A program made the position numbers and the translations under genes. A stretch of 61,190 nucleotides of DNA from Microbacterium testaceum. Its GTDB lineage: Bacteria; Actinomycetota; Actinomycetes; Actinomycetales; Microbacteriaceae. The first letter of the stretch is position 1. Every line of letters starts with the position of its first letter. The notes below the pieces were generated by a model. It did no database searches and was not told where the DNA came from. It saw only the letters and a list, made by a program, of their open reading frames with translations. The DNA lies in the NCBI RefSeq assembly GCF_001476655.1, contig NZ_LDRT01000018.1, positions 1 to 61,190 on the forward strand, written 5' to 3'. This document shows positions 1 through 8,222 of the stretch, piece after piece.

Positions 1-216
1 GTTGAGCGCCCCCAGCCGCGCGTGGATATCGGCGGGCGCCGGGTCGGGCTCGTCGATGACGAAGGCCACCGCGTCGTCAAGCCGCTCCCACCAGGCGCCG
101 CGACCCTCGACCACACGGATCGTCTGGGCGCCGCGGCCGAGCCGCACCAGCGGCGCGAGCTCGGCCACCGCAGCCCGGTAAGCGGTGAGGTCGGTCCGCA
201 CCTCGCGAGCACTCAT
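1..216 (-). pseudogene. Mirror copy of the N-terminus of the gene at 311 (partial)
   Basis: Reading leftwards from an ATG at 216, the left arm of the inverted repeat encodes the same 72 residues that begin the gene at 311. The copy then runs off the window edge. It has the same GAGGAGG ribosome-binding site. If the inverted repeat is an assembly artefact, this copy does not exist in the genome; if real, it is a divergent duplicate start. No separate function can be assigned. Confidence 0.5.
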
Positions 217-526
217 CGGGTCGCCTCCTCGCGCATGGTGCCTTCGCGCGCGAAGGCGCCATGCGCGAGGGGGTCGCGCGCGAAGGCACCATGCGCGAGG
301 AGGCGACCCGATGAGTGCTCGCGAGGTGCGGACCGACCTCACCGCTTACCGGGCTGCGGTGGCCGAGCTCGCGCCGCTGGTGCGGCTCGGCCGCGGCGCC
401 CAGACGATCCGTGTGGTCGAGGGTCGCGGCGCCTGGTGGGAGCGGCTTGACGACGCGGTGGCCTTCGTCATCGACGAGCCCGACCCGGCGCCCGCCGATA
501 TCCACGCGCGGCTGGGGGCGCTCAAC
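1..526. repeat. Perfect inverted repeat, arms of at least 253 bp
   Basis: Positions 1-253 are the exact reverse complement of 274-526, with a 20-base centre (254-273). Position 1 still pairs with 526, so the left arm may run beyond the window. Both arms contain the RBS and first 72 codons of the same gene. The centre itself lies in a smaller palindrome (about 228-268) built from a unit that occurs twice in tandem (around 248-270 and 278-300). A perfect hairpin of this size is unusual in a bacterial chromosome. An end-of-contig fold-back from assembly or library preparation is the simplest explanation; a true inverted duplication is the alternative. Confidence 0.95.
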
Positions 527-1078
527 GTGCCGGTCGCCGTCGTCCGCCGACGACTGCGGCCCGACGTCGTCGTTGACGCGGGTGTGGAGTCCGTCGCCGC
601 CCGGCACGTCGTGGTCGACGCCTGGGGAGGGCGAACGGATGCCGCGGCCCTCCTCCGCGACGCGCTCGGGTGGGCGCGGGTCCTGGCCGGCGGCCCGCTG
701 AGCGTCATCGATCGCGCCGACACCCCGACGGCCACAACTCTGGCCCTGCGCGGCCCGGACGGCATCGGTGCGAGCGTGACCCGCGCGATCGGCGGCGGAG
801 TGGGCGGTGCGCTGGTCGCGACCGCGCTGGGCCCGCGCCGTCTCGAGGTGCGCGTGGACACCGCGTCGCCGCTCGCCGAGGTGGCGTTCGACGACGAGGG
901 CGGGCGCCGTGTTCGGCCCGTCCGGCGTGAGTCCCCCGAACGTCTCGGGCTCCGCCGGGTCCTGGACGCCATCGACGCGGGTGGCCTCCTGAGCGATCTC
1001 GCCGAGCTGGCGGCGGATGATCTTGAGCTGCTCTCCGCCGGAGCATGTCCCACTTTTGGTGGGTTGCGGGCTCCGTAG
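311..1078 (+). CDS. Protein of unknown function, C-terminus probably truncated
   Basis: The ATG at 311 follows a strong GAGGAGG ribosome-binding site seven bases upstream. The 255-residue product is soluble, rich in Ala, Arg and Asp, with no motif I recognise and no membrane segment. Natural coding probably ends near residue 244. The last dozen codons and the stop (1076-1078) fall inside an IS-end-like inverted repeat (1043-1099), which suggests that the original 3' end was replaced by a mobile-element remnant. The first 216 bases are also duplicated in inverted orientation at the window edge. It may once have belonged to the aromatic cluster downstream, but nothing in the protein shows this. 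Confidence 0.6.
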   Translation: MSAREVRTDLTAYRAAVAELAPLVRLGRGAQTIRVVEGRGAWWERLDDAVAFVIDEPDPAPADIHARLGALNVPVAVVRRRLRPDVVVDAGVESVAARHVVVDAWGGRTDAAALLRDALGWARVLAGGPLSVIDRADTPTATTLALRGPDGIGASVTRAIGGGVGGALVATALGPRRLEVRVDTASPLAEVAFDDEGGRRVRPVRRESPERLGLRRVLDAIDAGGLLSDLAELAADDLELLSAGACPTFGGLRAP

Positions 1079-1116
1079 GCCACCAGTTTTGGGACATGCA
1101 CCGTCAAAAGTGGGAC
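1043..1116. mobile_element. IS-end-like inverted repeats, no transposase
   Basis: Positions 1043-1062 and 1080-1099 form an inverted repeat (16 of 20 positions match) whose ends read GCATGTCCCA and TGGGACATGC. A third related half, TCAAAAGTGGGAC, lies at 1104-1116. Repeats starting TGTCCCA next to a short T/A-rich block resemble terminal repeats of insertion sequences, but there is no room for a transposase, so this would be a solo remnant. The family cannot be assigned from sequence alone. A plain transcription terminator is possible, but the third copy and the position over a gene end argue for a remnant. Confidence 0.4.
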
Positions 1117-1281
1117 GAGCGATGCCCAGGCCCCCACATGCGCCGACCGCGCTCGACGCGAGAGCCCAAGGAATAAGTCACACCGATACCCGGCATCCAC
1201 AGAATCGGATTCCCTGATACCGACTTCGGTCGGATAGTGGAAGAAGAGTCGGAACGACCCGATTCACCGAAAGGATCGAAG

Positions 1282-2298
1282 ATGATCAAGCTTCTCTCTC
1301 ATCTGTCGTTCGTCGCGATCACGACTCCTGATGTCGAGGCCTCGGTGGACTTCTACGTCAACCAGGTGGGGCTGACCGAGGTCGCTCGCGAAGACGACCG
1401 CGTCTACCTGCGCTGCTGGGGTGACTACTACGCGTACTCCGTCATCGTCGTCAAGGGCGACGAGCCGGGCATGGAGACCATGGCCTGGCGTACCTCGTCG
1501 GCCGAGGCGCTCGAGGAGGCCGCGAAGCGCGTGCAGGCCGCCGGCATCGAGGGCGAGTGGTTCGAGGGTCGCGGCATCGGCCGCGCGTTCCGCTTCACCG
1601 GCCCTCAGGGCCACAACATGACCCTGCACTGGGACGTCGAGCGGCACCGCGCCGAGCCGCACACCGCCTCGATCTTCCCCGACCGTCCCGAGAAGCGCAG
1701 CGGCGTCGCGGGTGCCCCGCGTCAGCTCGACCACGTCACGGTCGCGACCAAGGACGTCGACGCGTTCGTGCAGTGGTACGTGGACACCCTCGGCTTCCGC
1801 TTCATGGCGCGCACCGTGCTGGATGAGGCGCCCATCTCGGTGTTCTCGGTGCTGACGACGAACGAGAAGTCGCACGACCTGGGCGTCGTCCTCGACGGCT
1901 CCAGCCGCGCCGGTCGCATCAACCACTACGCCTTCTGGGTCGACACGCGCGAAGAGCTGCTCATCGCCGCCGACACCCTCATGGAGAACGGTGTGCCGAT
2001 CGAGTACGGCCCCAACATCCACGGCATCGGCGAGCAGACGTTCCTCTACTACCGCGAGCCCTCGAGCCTGCGCATCGAGCTGAACACGGGCGGGTACCGC
2101 AACTACGTCCCCGACTGGGAGGCGAACACCTGGAAGCCCTCGCTCGGCTCGAACAACATGTACCGCAACGGCGCCATGCCGATGTCGATGACCGAGTCGT
2201 TCCCTCCCGCCGACGGCCCCAGCGCCACCGAGGAGGGCGTGCCCGACGAGATCAAGGACGCGCTGTTGAACCCCTACGCCGTCCAGGGCCGGGGCTGA
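1282..2298 (+). CDS. Extradiol (catechol 2,3-dioxygenase-type) ring-cleavage dioxygenase
   Basis: The 338-residue product has two vicinal-oxygen-chelate (VOC) halves, the layout of type I extradiol dioxygenases. These cleave a catechol next to the hydroxyls with O2 and Fe(II). Likely metal ligands are His151 (in QLDHVTV), His215 (in RINHYAF) and Glu266 (in LRIELNTGG), with His198 as a candidate acid/base. The ATG at 1282 has an AAAGGA ribosome-binding site; the longer reading frame upstream lacks one. It is the first gene of a seven-gene run ending at 8220. Two FAH-type enzymes and a flavin monooxygenase in the run support a meta-cleavage role. The substrate cannot be told from the sequence. 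Confidence 0.85.
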   Translation: MIKLLSHLSFVAITTPDVEASVDFYVNQVGLTEVAREDDRVYLRCWGDYYAYSVIVVKGDEPGMETMAWRTSSAEALEEAAKRVQAAGIEGEWFEGRGIGRAFRFTGPQGHNMTLHWDVERHRAEPHTASIFPDRPEKRSGVAGAPRQLDHVTVATKDVDAFVQWYVDTLGFRFMARTVLDEAPISVFSVLTTNEKSHDLGVVLDGSSRAGRINHYAFWVDTREELLIAADTLMENGVPIEYGPNIHGIGEQTFLYYREPSSLRIELNTGGYRNYVPDWEANTWKPSLGSNNMYRNGAMPMSMTESFPPADGPSATEEGVPDEIKDALLNPYAVQGRG

Positions 2299-2332
2299 GC
2301 GTCGATCCCGATCGGGGAAAGTGAGCACCACC

Positions 2333-3292
2333 ATGACGACCGCACCCTTCGCGCTCGCGCGCTTTCGAGAGGCGGATGCCGTGCGCATCGGCCTCGTCGC
2401 CGGAGACCGCATCCGCGCGCTCACCGATGACGAACTGGGTGGGGGTCTGAACGCGTTCCTCGCCGACCCCGACTGGGATCGCCTCGAAGCCCTGGCCTCC
2501 GGGCGGGAAGAGGCGCCGGGGGAGTGGCATCCGTTGGCGGATGTCACCCTCACGGCGCCCGTCGAGCCGCGCCAGGTTCTGCAGACCGGCGCCAACTACC
2601 GCCAGCACGTGATCGAGCTGGTGGCCGCGGGCCTGACGCAGAACACCGACCGCACGCCCGAGGAGGCGCGAGCCTTCGCCGCCGACATGATGGATGAGCG
2701 CGCCCGCAGCGGCGAGCCGTACTTCTTCATCGGCCTCACCGCGTGCGTCGTCGGTGACGACGCGCCGCTCGTGCTCCCCGCCTACAGCGAGGTGCACGAC
2801 TGGGAGCTCGAACTCGCCGTGGTGATCGGTCGCGAGGCGTTCCGCGTCTCGCGCGAGGAGGCCCTCGACCACGTCGCCGGATACACGATCGTCAACGACA
2901 TCACGACGCGTGACCTCGTCTTCCGCAAGGACATGAAGGAGATCGGCACCGACTGGTACCGGGCGAAGAACGCCCCCGGGTTCCTGCCGACCGGACCCCT
3001 CCTCGTCCCCGCGCGCTTCGTCGACCCCGCCGACACCGCGGTGCGCCTCGAGCTGAACGGGCAGGTGATGCAGGATGCCAACACCTCCGACCTCCTCTTC
3101 GACGTTCCCGCCCTCGTCTCGGCGGCGTCGCAGACCCACCCGCTGCTGCCCGGCGACCTGCTGCTGACCGGCAGCCCCGCCGGCAACGGGCAGCACTGGA
3201 AGAGGTTCCTGCGCGACGGCGACGTCATGACCGGGACCATCGGCGCGCTCGGCACGCAGGTCGTGCGGTGCGTGGGGGAGGGTGCCGCGTGA
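2333..3292 (+). CDS. Fumarylacetoacetate hydrolase (FAH) family enzyme 1
   Basis: The FAH family comprises hydrolases, isomerases and decarboxylases acting on beta-keto or ring-cleavage acids with a divalent metal. This 319-residue protein has the C-terminal FAH barrel. The metal-ligand region EVHDWELELAVVIG lies near residue 150, followed by GYTIVNDITTRDL and the late segment LLLTGSPAGNG. In meta pathways such enzymes act as 2-hydroxyhepta-2,4-dienedioate isomerases or 2-keto-4-pentenoate-type hydratases, or cleave acylpyruvates. The ATG at 2333 is preferred because the GGGGAAA ribosome-binding site touches the alternative GTG at 2321. The stop overlaps the next start (GTGA at 3289-3292). 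Confidence 0.85.
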   Translation: MTTAPFALARFREADAVRIGLVAGDRIRALTDDELGGGLNAFLADPDWDRLEALASGREEAPGEWHPLADVTLTAPVEPRQVLQTGANYRQHVIELVAAGLTQNTDRTPEEARAFAADMMDERARSGEPYFFIGLTACVVGDDAPLVLPAYSEVHDWELELAVVIGREAFRVSREEALDHVAGYTIVNDITTRDLVFRKDMKEIGTDWYRAKNAPGFLPTGPLLVPARFVDPADTAVRLELNGQVMQDANTSDLLFDVPALVSAASQTHPLLPGDLLLTGSPAGNGQHWKRFLRDGDVMTGTIGALGTQVVRCVGEGAA

Positions 3293-4281
3293 ACGCGCCG
3301 TCGGAGAACCCGGCCGACCTCGACCGGCAGAACCCCGAAGCTGAGATCGCCGTGCGCGCCGCGGCCCACCGCAATTGGGGGCGGTGGGGCGAGGACGACG
3401 TGCTCGGCACCCTCAACTTCATCGACGCCGAGAAGCGGCGCCAGGCTGCCGCCCTCGTGCGCGACGGCGTCTCGATCTCGCTCTCGCAGCGTTTCGACAC
3501 CGACGGGCCGCAGAAGGGCTGGCGAAGGCGGACCAACCCGGTGCACACGATGACCGACACGGGAACGGATGCCGAGCGCGGCAACCAGGGCTTCCCGCAC
3601 GGCATCGGCGGCGCCGACGACGTCATCGCGATGCCCCTGCAGTGCTCGACCCAGTGGGACGGCCTCGGCCACATCTTCGACCACGGCTTCGCGTGGAACG
3701 GGCGCCGTGCGGGCGACGTCGTCACCAGTGACGGCGATCTCGTCACCGGCATCGAGCACGCGGCATCCGTCGTCGTCTCGCGCGGCGTGCTGCTCGACAT
3801 GGGCCGCCACCTCTCTCCCGAGACCGGCGAGCTCGCCGACGGGTACGCGATCACGGTCGCCGACCTCGAGGCCTGCGCCGCGGCCGAGGGCGTCGAGATC
3901 GGGCGCGGCGACATCGTGCTCGTCCGCACCGGCCACTACACCCGCGCGCACCGCGAGGGGTGGGGCGACTACGCGGGCGGGCCCGCGCCCGGCCTCTCGC
4001 TCACCACCGCGGGGTGGCTGCACCGCACCGAGATCGCGGCGATCGCCACCGACACGTGGGGCTTCGAGGTGCGGCCGAACGAGTTCGACGTGCCGGCCTT
4101 CCAGCCTCTGCACCAGGTCGTCATCCCCAACCTGGGGCTCACGATCGGCGAGATGTGGAATCTCGACGCCCTCGCCGACGCGTGTGCCGACGCGGGACGC
4201 TGGGAGTTCTTCCTGGCGGCGCCGCCGCTGCCGATCACCGGCGCCGTCGGTTCTCCGGTGAACCCCCTGGCCCTTCTCTAA
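3289..4281 (+). CDS. Cyclase-family (kynurenine-formamidase-like) metal hydrolase
   Basis: This 330-residue protein belongs to the Cyclase superfamily (PF04199 type), metal-dependent hydrolases that include bacterial kynurenine formamidase and isatin hydrolase. Residues 119-128, CSTQWDGLGH, correspond to the family's HxGTHxDxxxH motif. The Asp and last His are kept but the first His is not, as in a subgroup often found in aromatic catabolic clusters. The GTG at 3289 overlaps the preceding stop by four bases and has a GGGGGAGGG ribosome-binding site. It probably opens a lactone or hydrolyses an amide or ester in the pathway; the exact bond is unknown. Confidence 0.75.
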   Translation: MNAPSENPADLDRQNPEAEIAVRAAAHRNWGRWGEDDVLGTLNFIDAEKRRQAAALVRDGVSISLSQRFDTDGPQKGWRRRTNPVHTMTDTGTDAERGNQGFPHGIGGADDVIAMPLQCSTQWDGLGHIFDHGFAWNGRRAGDVVTSDGDLVTGIEHAASVVVSRGVLLDMGRHLSPETGELADGYAITVADLEACAAAEGVEIGRGDIVLVRTGHYTRAHREGWGDYAGGPAPGLSLTTAGWLHRTEIAAIATDTWGFEVRPNEFDVPAFQPLHQVVIPNLGLTIGEMWNLDALADACADAGRWEFFLAAPPLPITGAVGSPVNPLALL

Positions 4282-4311
4282 CCCCCGTCCCCAGAACAGA
4301 GAGGTTCTGAC

Positions 4312-5445
4312 ATGACCGCCGTTCAGAAAGTCGCGATCGCCGGAGCCGGCGTCGCGGGTCTGGCCACCGCGATCTTCCTCGCGAGAGCCGGTGTCGAGGT
4401 CGATCTCTACGACGCCCAGCCCGCGCTGTCGACGCGCGGCTCGGGCATCACGCTCCAGGGCAACGCGCTGCGCGTGTTCGACGAGCTCGGCGTCTGGGAC
4501 GAGGTGTCGGCTGCGGGTAAGGCGTTCGAGGGTCTGAACCTCCGCGCCCCCGGGCCGGGTGCCCCGGTCGTCGCGGCCCTGCCCGACCTCAAGACCGGCG
4601 GCCCCGACTACCCGTCGACCATGGGGATGTCGCGGCCCGACCTGGCGCGCATCCTGCTGGCCGCCGCCGAGCGCCACGGCGCGCGCGTGCACTTCGGCAC
4701 GCGGGTGACGGGCGTGTCGCAGACCGGCGACGGCGTCGAGGTGGAGGTCGACGGCGAGCCCACGGGCACGTTCGACCTCCTCGTCGGAGCCGACGGCCTG
4801 CACTCCGCGGTGCGCGAGCTGATCGGCATCCATGTCTCCCCGGAGCAGACGGGGATGGGCATCTGGCGCACGTTCGTGTCGCTGCCGCCTGAGGTCGACC
4901 GCAGCGAGCTGTACTACGGCGGACCGATGTACATCGCGGGCTACACGCCCACCGGCGACGACACGATGTACGCGTTCCTCGTCGAGGCGGCCCAGGACCG
5001 CTCACACGCCACCCCCGAGGAGGCGCGGCGGATCATGGTCGAGCAGTCGCGTGCGTACGACGGTCCGTGGAACCACATCCGCGCCGACATCGAGGCGGGG
5101 GCCGACGCCAACTACACGTGGTTCACTCGCCACCTCGTCGACGCGCCGTGGAACCGCGGGCGCGTCGTGATCATCGGCGATGCCGCCCACAGCTGTCCGC
5201 CGACGATCGCGCAGGGCGCGGCCCAGGGTCTGGAGGACGCCGCCGTGCTCAGCGAGCTCCTCGTGCAGCGGGATGCCGTCGACCAGGCGCTCTGGGACGC
5301 CTTCCACGAGCGCCGCGTGGCGCGGGCGAAGGCGATCGTCGACGCCTCGGTGCAGCTCGGCCAGTGGCAGCTCGACGGCGTCCGCGACGCCGACATGGGC
5401 GGACTGATGTTCGGCGTCGCACAGCTGACGGCGGCCCGCGCATGA
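4312..5445 (+). CDS. FAD-dependent aromatic-ring monooxygenase
   Basis: The 377-residue product is a group A flavoprotein hydroxylase of the salicylate / 6-hydroxynicotinate / 3-hydroxybenzoate type, which uses NAD(P)H and O2 to hydroxylate an activated ring. It shows the N-terminal dinucleotide fold GAGVAG (about residues 11-16), the DG motif GADGLHSAVR (about 159-168) and the GD motif VIIGDAAHSCPP (about 286-297). An AGAGAGG ribosome-binding site precedes the ATG. In this operon it would make the catechol-type substrate for the dioxygenase at 1282. Its stop overlaps the next start (ATGA). Confidence 0.85.
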   Translation: MTAVQKVAIAGAGVAGLATAIFLARAGVEVDLYDAQPALSTRGSGITLQGNALRVFDELGVWDEVSAAGKAFEGLNLRAPGPGAPVVAALPDLKTGGPDYPSTMGMSRPDLARILLAAAERHGARVHFGTRVTGVSQTGDGVEVEVDGEPTGTFDLLVGADGLHSAVRELIGIHVSPEQTGMGIWRTFVSLPPEVDRSELYYGGPMYIAGYTPTGDDTMYAFLVEAAQDRSHATPEEARRIMVEQSRAYDGPWNHIRADIEAGADANYTWFTRHLVDAPWNRGRVVIIGDAAHSCPPTIAQGAAQGLEDAAVLSELLVQRDAVDQALWDAFHERRVARAKAIVDASVQLGQWQLDGVRDADMGGLMFGVAQLTAARA

Positions 5446-6467
5446 CCGCCGCGCAGCGGCAGGACGTCACCGACGTCCACGCCCACCTCCTCATGCCGGG
5501 GCTGCACGCCGAGGTCGAGCGCCGGGTGCCCGACGAGGTGCAGGCCGCGGCCGACCTCGAGCTGCGCCGCAACGGCCTCGCGAGCCTGCAGGCTTCGGGT
5601 CGCATGATCGGCGAGCGCTTCCCGCGCCTGACCGACGTGCGCGCCCGGCTGGAGGCCATGGACGCGCAGGGTGTCGACCGCCAGTGGGTGAGCCCCTCGC
5701 CGAACCACTTCTACCCGTGGGCGAACGAGGGTCTGGCGACCTGGGCGACGGGCGAGGCCAACCGCCTCATCGCCGAGCACGTCGCCCAGGCGCCCGATCG
5801 GCTGGTGGGCCTCGGCGTCGTGCCGCTGCAGCACCCGCACCTCGTCGTCGACGCGCTCGACGACGCCGTGCTCGGGCGCGGTCTCGCGGGTGTCGAGATC
5901 TCGTCGTTCGCGGGAGACGTCGAGCTCAGCGACGACCGTCTCGAGCCGTTCTGGGCGCGGGCGGCGGAGCTTCGCGCGGTGGTGTTCCTCCACCCCTTCG
6001 GCTGCTCGCTCGACGAGCGCCTCGACCGGTTCTACCTCTCGAACACGGTCGGCCAGCCCACCGAGAACGCCGTGGCGCTGTCGCACCTCATCTTCGCGGG
6101 CGTGCTGGACCGGCATCCGGGACTCCGTCTCATCGCGGCGCACGGCGGGGGATACCTTCCGACCGCGATCGGCCGGTCGGACCGCGCGTGGAGGGTGCGC
6201 CCCGAGGCGCACGGCTGCGCGCACGCTCCCTCGACGTACCTGTCGAAGCTGTGGTTCGACACCGTCGTGCACGACGAGCGGGCGCTGCGCTGGCTCGTCG
6301 AGGCGGCGGGCGCCGACCGCGTGCTGCTCGGCAGCGACTTCCCGTTCGACATGGGCCTCGACGACCCGGTCGCCTTCGTGCGGAGCGCGGGACTGTCGGA
6401 TGCCGAGACCTCCGGCATCCTGGGCGGAAACGCCGCAGAGCTGCTGCGCACCCGGGTGCACGCATGA
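5442..6467 (+). CDS. ACMSD-like amidohydrolase (probable decarboxylase)
   Basis: This 341-residue protein is in the amidohydrolase-related family (PF04909). Members include 2-amino-3-carboxymuconate-6-semialdehyde decarboxylase (ACMSD), gamma-resorcylate decarboxylase and related C-C lyases. Seen: the metal motif HAH (His13, His15), LHPFG, the AAHGGGYLP segment and GSDFPFDMG near the end, matching the family's His and Asp ligands. The ATG is translationally coupled to the preceding gene (ATGA, 5442-5445). In a meta-cleavage operon it most likely decarboxylates a ring-cleavage product or an aromatic acid. A hydrolase role remains possible. Confidence 0.8.
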   Translation: MTAAQRQDVTDVHAHLLMPGLHAEVERRVPDEVQAAADLELRRNGLASLQASGRMIGERFPRLTDVRARLEAMDAQGVDRQWVSPSPNHFYPWANEGLATWATGEANRLIAEHVAQAPDRLVGLGVVPLQHPHLVVDALDDAVLGRGLAGVEISSFAGDVELSDDRLEPFWARAAELRAVVFLHPFGCSLDERLDRFYLSNTVGQPTENAVALSHLIFAGVLDRHPGLRLIAAHGGGYLPTAIGRSDRAWRVRPEAHGCAHAPSTYLSKLWFDTVVHDERALRWLVEAAGADRVLLGSDFPFDMGLDDPVAFVRSAGLSDAETSGILGGNAAELLRTRVHA

Positions 6468-7465
6468 GGATCGCGCGGTGGGCCGACGGGGCCGACGTCG
6501 GCGAGGGGTTCGTCGACGGTGACCTCGTGGTGCCGTTCCCCGACGGACTCCGGGTCGCCGAAGTGCTGGCGCAGGGGCTGTCCGCAGCCTCGGCGCTCTA
6601 CGAACGCAGGGACCGTGCCGCGGCCCGACCGCTCGCCGAGGTACGACTGCTCGCCCCGCTCGTGCCCGCGTCGATCCGCGACTTCGTCGCCTTCGAGGAG
6701 CACGTCGAGGGCGTGAGCGCTTCGGTCGACGGCAAGAGCGAGGTCGTGCCCGAGTGGTACGAGGCCCCGACGTTCTACTTCACCAACCCGCACACCGTGC
6801 GGGCGACGGGGGAGGTCGTCGCGATCCCGGAGACGCAGCGCCTCGACGTCGAGCTCGAGCTCGCGGCGGTCATCGGCGCCGTGCCCGGCTCGGACGGAGA
6901 GAACGTGGATGCCGCGACCGCGGCGCGGCACATCTTCGGCTACACCGTGATGAACGACTGGTCCGCGCGCGACCTGCAGTCGCGCGAGATGAAGGTGCGC
7001 CTCGGCCCCGCCAAGGGCAAGGACTTCGCGATGACGCTGGGTCCGTGGATCGTCACGGCCGACGAGCTCGAGCCGTACCTCGACGCCGAGGGCTTTCTCG
7101 CCGTGCGCGCCGAGCTGTTCATCAACGGCGAGCTGGTCGGCCACGATCTCGTGTCGAACATGGGCTGGCCGTTCGCCGAGCTCGTGGCCTACGCCGCGCG
7201 CAACTCCGTCGTCGTCCCGGGCGACGTGCTCGGCTCGGGCACGGTGGGCAACGGCGGCTGCCTCGGCGAGCTGTGGGGCCGTCGCGGCGCGCTCGACCCC
7301 CGGCCGCTCGAGCCCGGCGACGAGGTGCGTCTCGTGATCGAGGGGGTCGGCGAGGTCGTCAACGTCGTGGGGGAGCGGGTGGCGGCCCCGCCGGTGCGGC
7401 GGGCGCGCGAGCGGTCGAGGGCGCGCGAGCGGGGCGACGCGGCGGGCGTCACGGCCGGGCGATGA
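6464..7465 (+). CDS. Fumarylacetoacetate hydrolase (FAH) family enzyme 2
   Basis: A second, distinct FAH-family protein of 333 residues. It has the FAH core with a ligand region DVELELAAVIG, then GYTVMNDWSARDLQSREM and a substrate/metal loop VLGSGTVGNGGCLGELWG. This arrangement is nearer to the eukaryote-like fumarylacetoacetase/acylpyruvase branch than the protein at 2333. The C-terminal 25 residues are an Arg-rich tail that probably lies outside the fold. Start and stop both overlap neighbours (ATGA at 6464 and 7462). Two FAH enzymes in one operon suggest one isomerase or hydratase step and one C-C hydrolysis step. Confidence 0.85.
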   Translation: MRIARWADGADVGEGFVDGDLVVPFPDGLRVAEVLAQGLSAASALYERRDRAAARPLAEVRLLAPLVPASIRDFVAFEEHVEGVSASVDGKSEVVPEWYEAPTFYFTNPHTVRATGEVVAIPETQRLDVELELAAVIGAVPGSDGENVDAATAARHIFGYTVMNDWSARDLQSREMKVRLGPAKGKDFAMTLGPWIVTADELEPYLDAEGFLAVRAELFINGELVGHDLVSNMGWPFAELVAYAARNSVVVPGDVLGSGTVGNGGCLGELWGRRGALDPRPLEPGDEVRLVIEGVGEVVNVVGERVAAPPVRRARERSRARERGDAAGVTAGR

Positions 7466-8220
7466 GCGTGTCGGGCCTTCCGGGCCTCGCGGGGCACCTC
7501 TTCGTCGTGACAGGCGCCGCCGGGGGACAGGGCGCCGAGGAGGCGCTGACCCTCGCGCGCGAGGGCGCGGAGGTGATCGCGGTCGACGTGGCCGACGAGG
7601 CCCCCGAACTCGCCGCCGCCGGCGTCACGTACCACCGCGTCGACGTGTCGAGCGAGGACGACTGGGCCGCGCTCGCCGCGTCCCTCGGCGGTCGGCGGGT
7701 GCGGGGCCTGGTCAACAACGCCGGGGTCACCCACCGCGCACGCATCGGCACCCTCCGTCGCGAGGACTGGGATCGGGTGTTCGCCGTCAATGTCACGGGG
7801 GCGATGCTCGGCATCCAGGCCCTCCTCCCGTGGATGGATGCCGGATCCTCGATCGTCAACATCGGCTCCGTCGCGGGACTCACGGGGCACTACACGGCCG
7901 CGTACACGGCGAGCAAATGGGCGCTGCGCGGGCTCACGCACGCGTGCGTCACCGAGCTCGGGCCCCGCGGCATCCGGGTCAATCTCGTGCACCCGGGGTT
8001 CATCCGCACCCCCATGACCGCCTCGGCCCCTCCCGCCTTCGCCGCGGCGAACACCGAGGTCATCCCGTTGCAGCGCATCGGAGAGACCGACGAGGTCGCG
8101 GGCATCGTGGCCTTTCTGCTGTCGGATGCCGCGGCCTTCATCACGGGGGCCGAGATCGGCGTCGACGGGGGACAGGCGCTGTCGGGCGCCGCGACGGTGC
8201 TGTCGAACGCCCTCGCGTAA
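7462..8220 (+). CDS. Short-chain dehydrogenase/reductase (SDR)
   Basis: A classical 252-residue SDR: the nucleotide motif TGAAGGQG near residue 18, the NNAG motif, the catalytic Ser in NIGSVAG and the YTASK active site, and a C-terminal GVDGGQ. It probably oxidises or reduces a hydroxyl/keto group on a pathway intermediate with NAD(P). It closes the run of overlapping genes; the next gene has its own promoter (8223-8250). No semialdehyde dehydrogenase is present in the operon, so this SDR may supply the redox step usually done by that enzyme, which is an inference. Confidence 0.85.
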   Translation: MSVSGLPGLAGHLFVVTGAAGGQGAEEALTLAREGAEVIAVDVADEAPELAAAGVTYHRVDVSSEDDWAALAASLGGRRVRGLVNNAGVTHRARIGTLRREDWDRVFAVNVTGAMLGIQALLPWMDAGSSIVNIGSVAGLTGHYTAAYTASKWALRGLTHACVTELGPRGIRVNLVHPGFIRTPMTASAPPAFAAANTEVIPLQRIGETDEVAGIVAFLLSDAAAFITGAEIGVDGGQALSGAATVLSNALA

Positions 8221-8222
8221 TG

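Noticed and set aside
2321..2332. GTG at 2321 as the start of the first FAH gene
   Set aside because: The ribosome-binding site GGGGAAA touches this codon; the ATG at 2333 gives a workable distance.
1282..8220. Aromatic cluster considered as the kynurenine pathway
   Set aside because: It has formamidase-like, flavin monooxygenase, ring-cleavage and ACMSD-like genes, but no kynureninase or tryptophan dioxygenase, and the dioxygenase is a two-module VOC type, not a cupin 3-hydroxyanthranilate dioxygenase.
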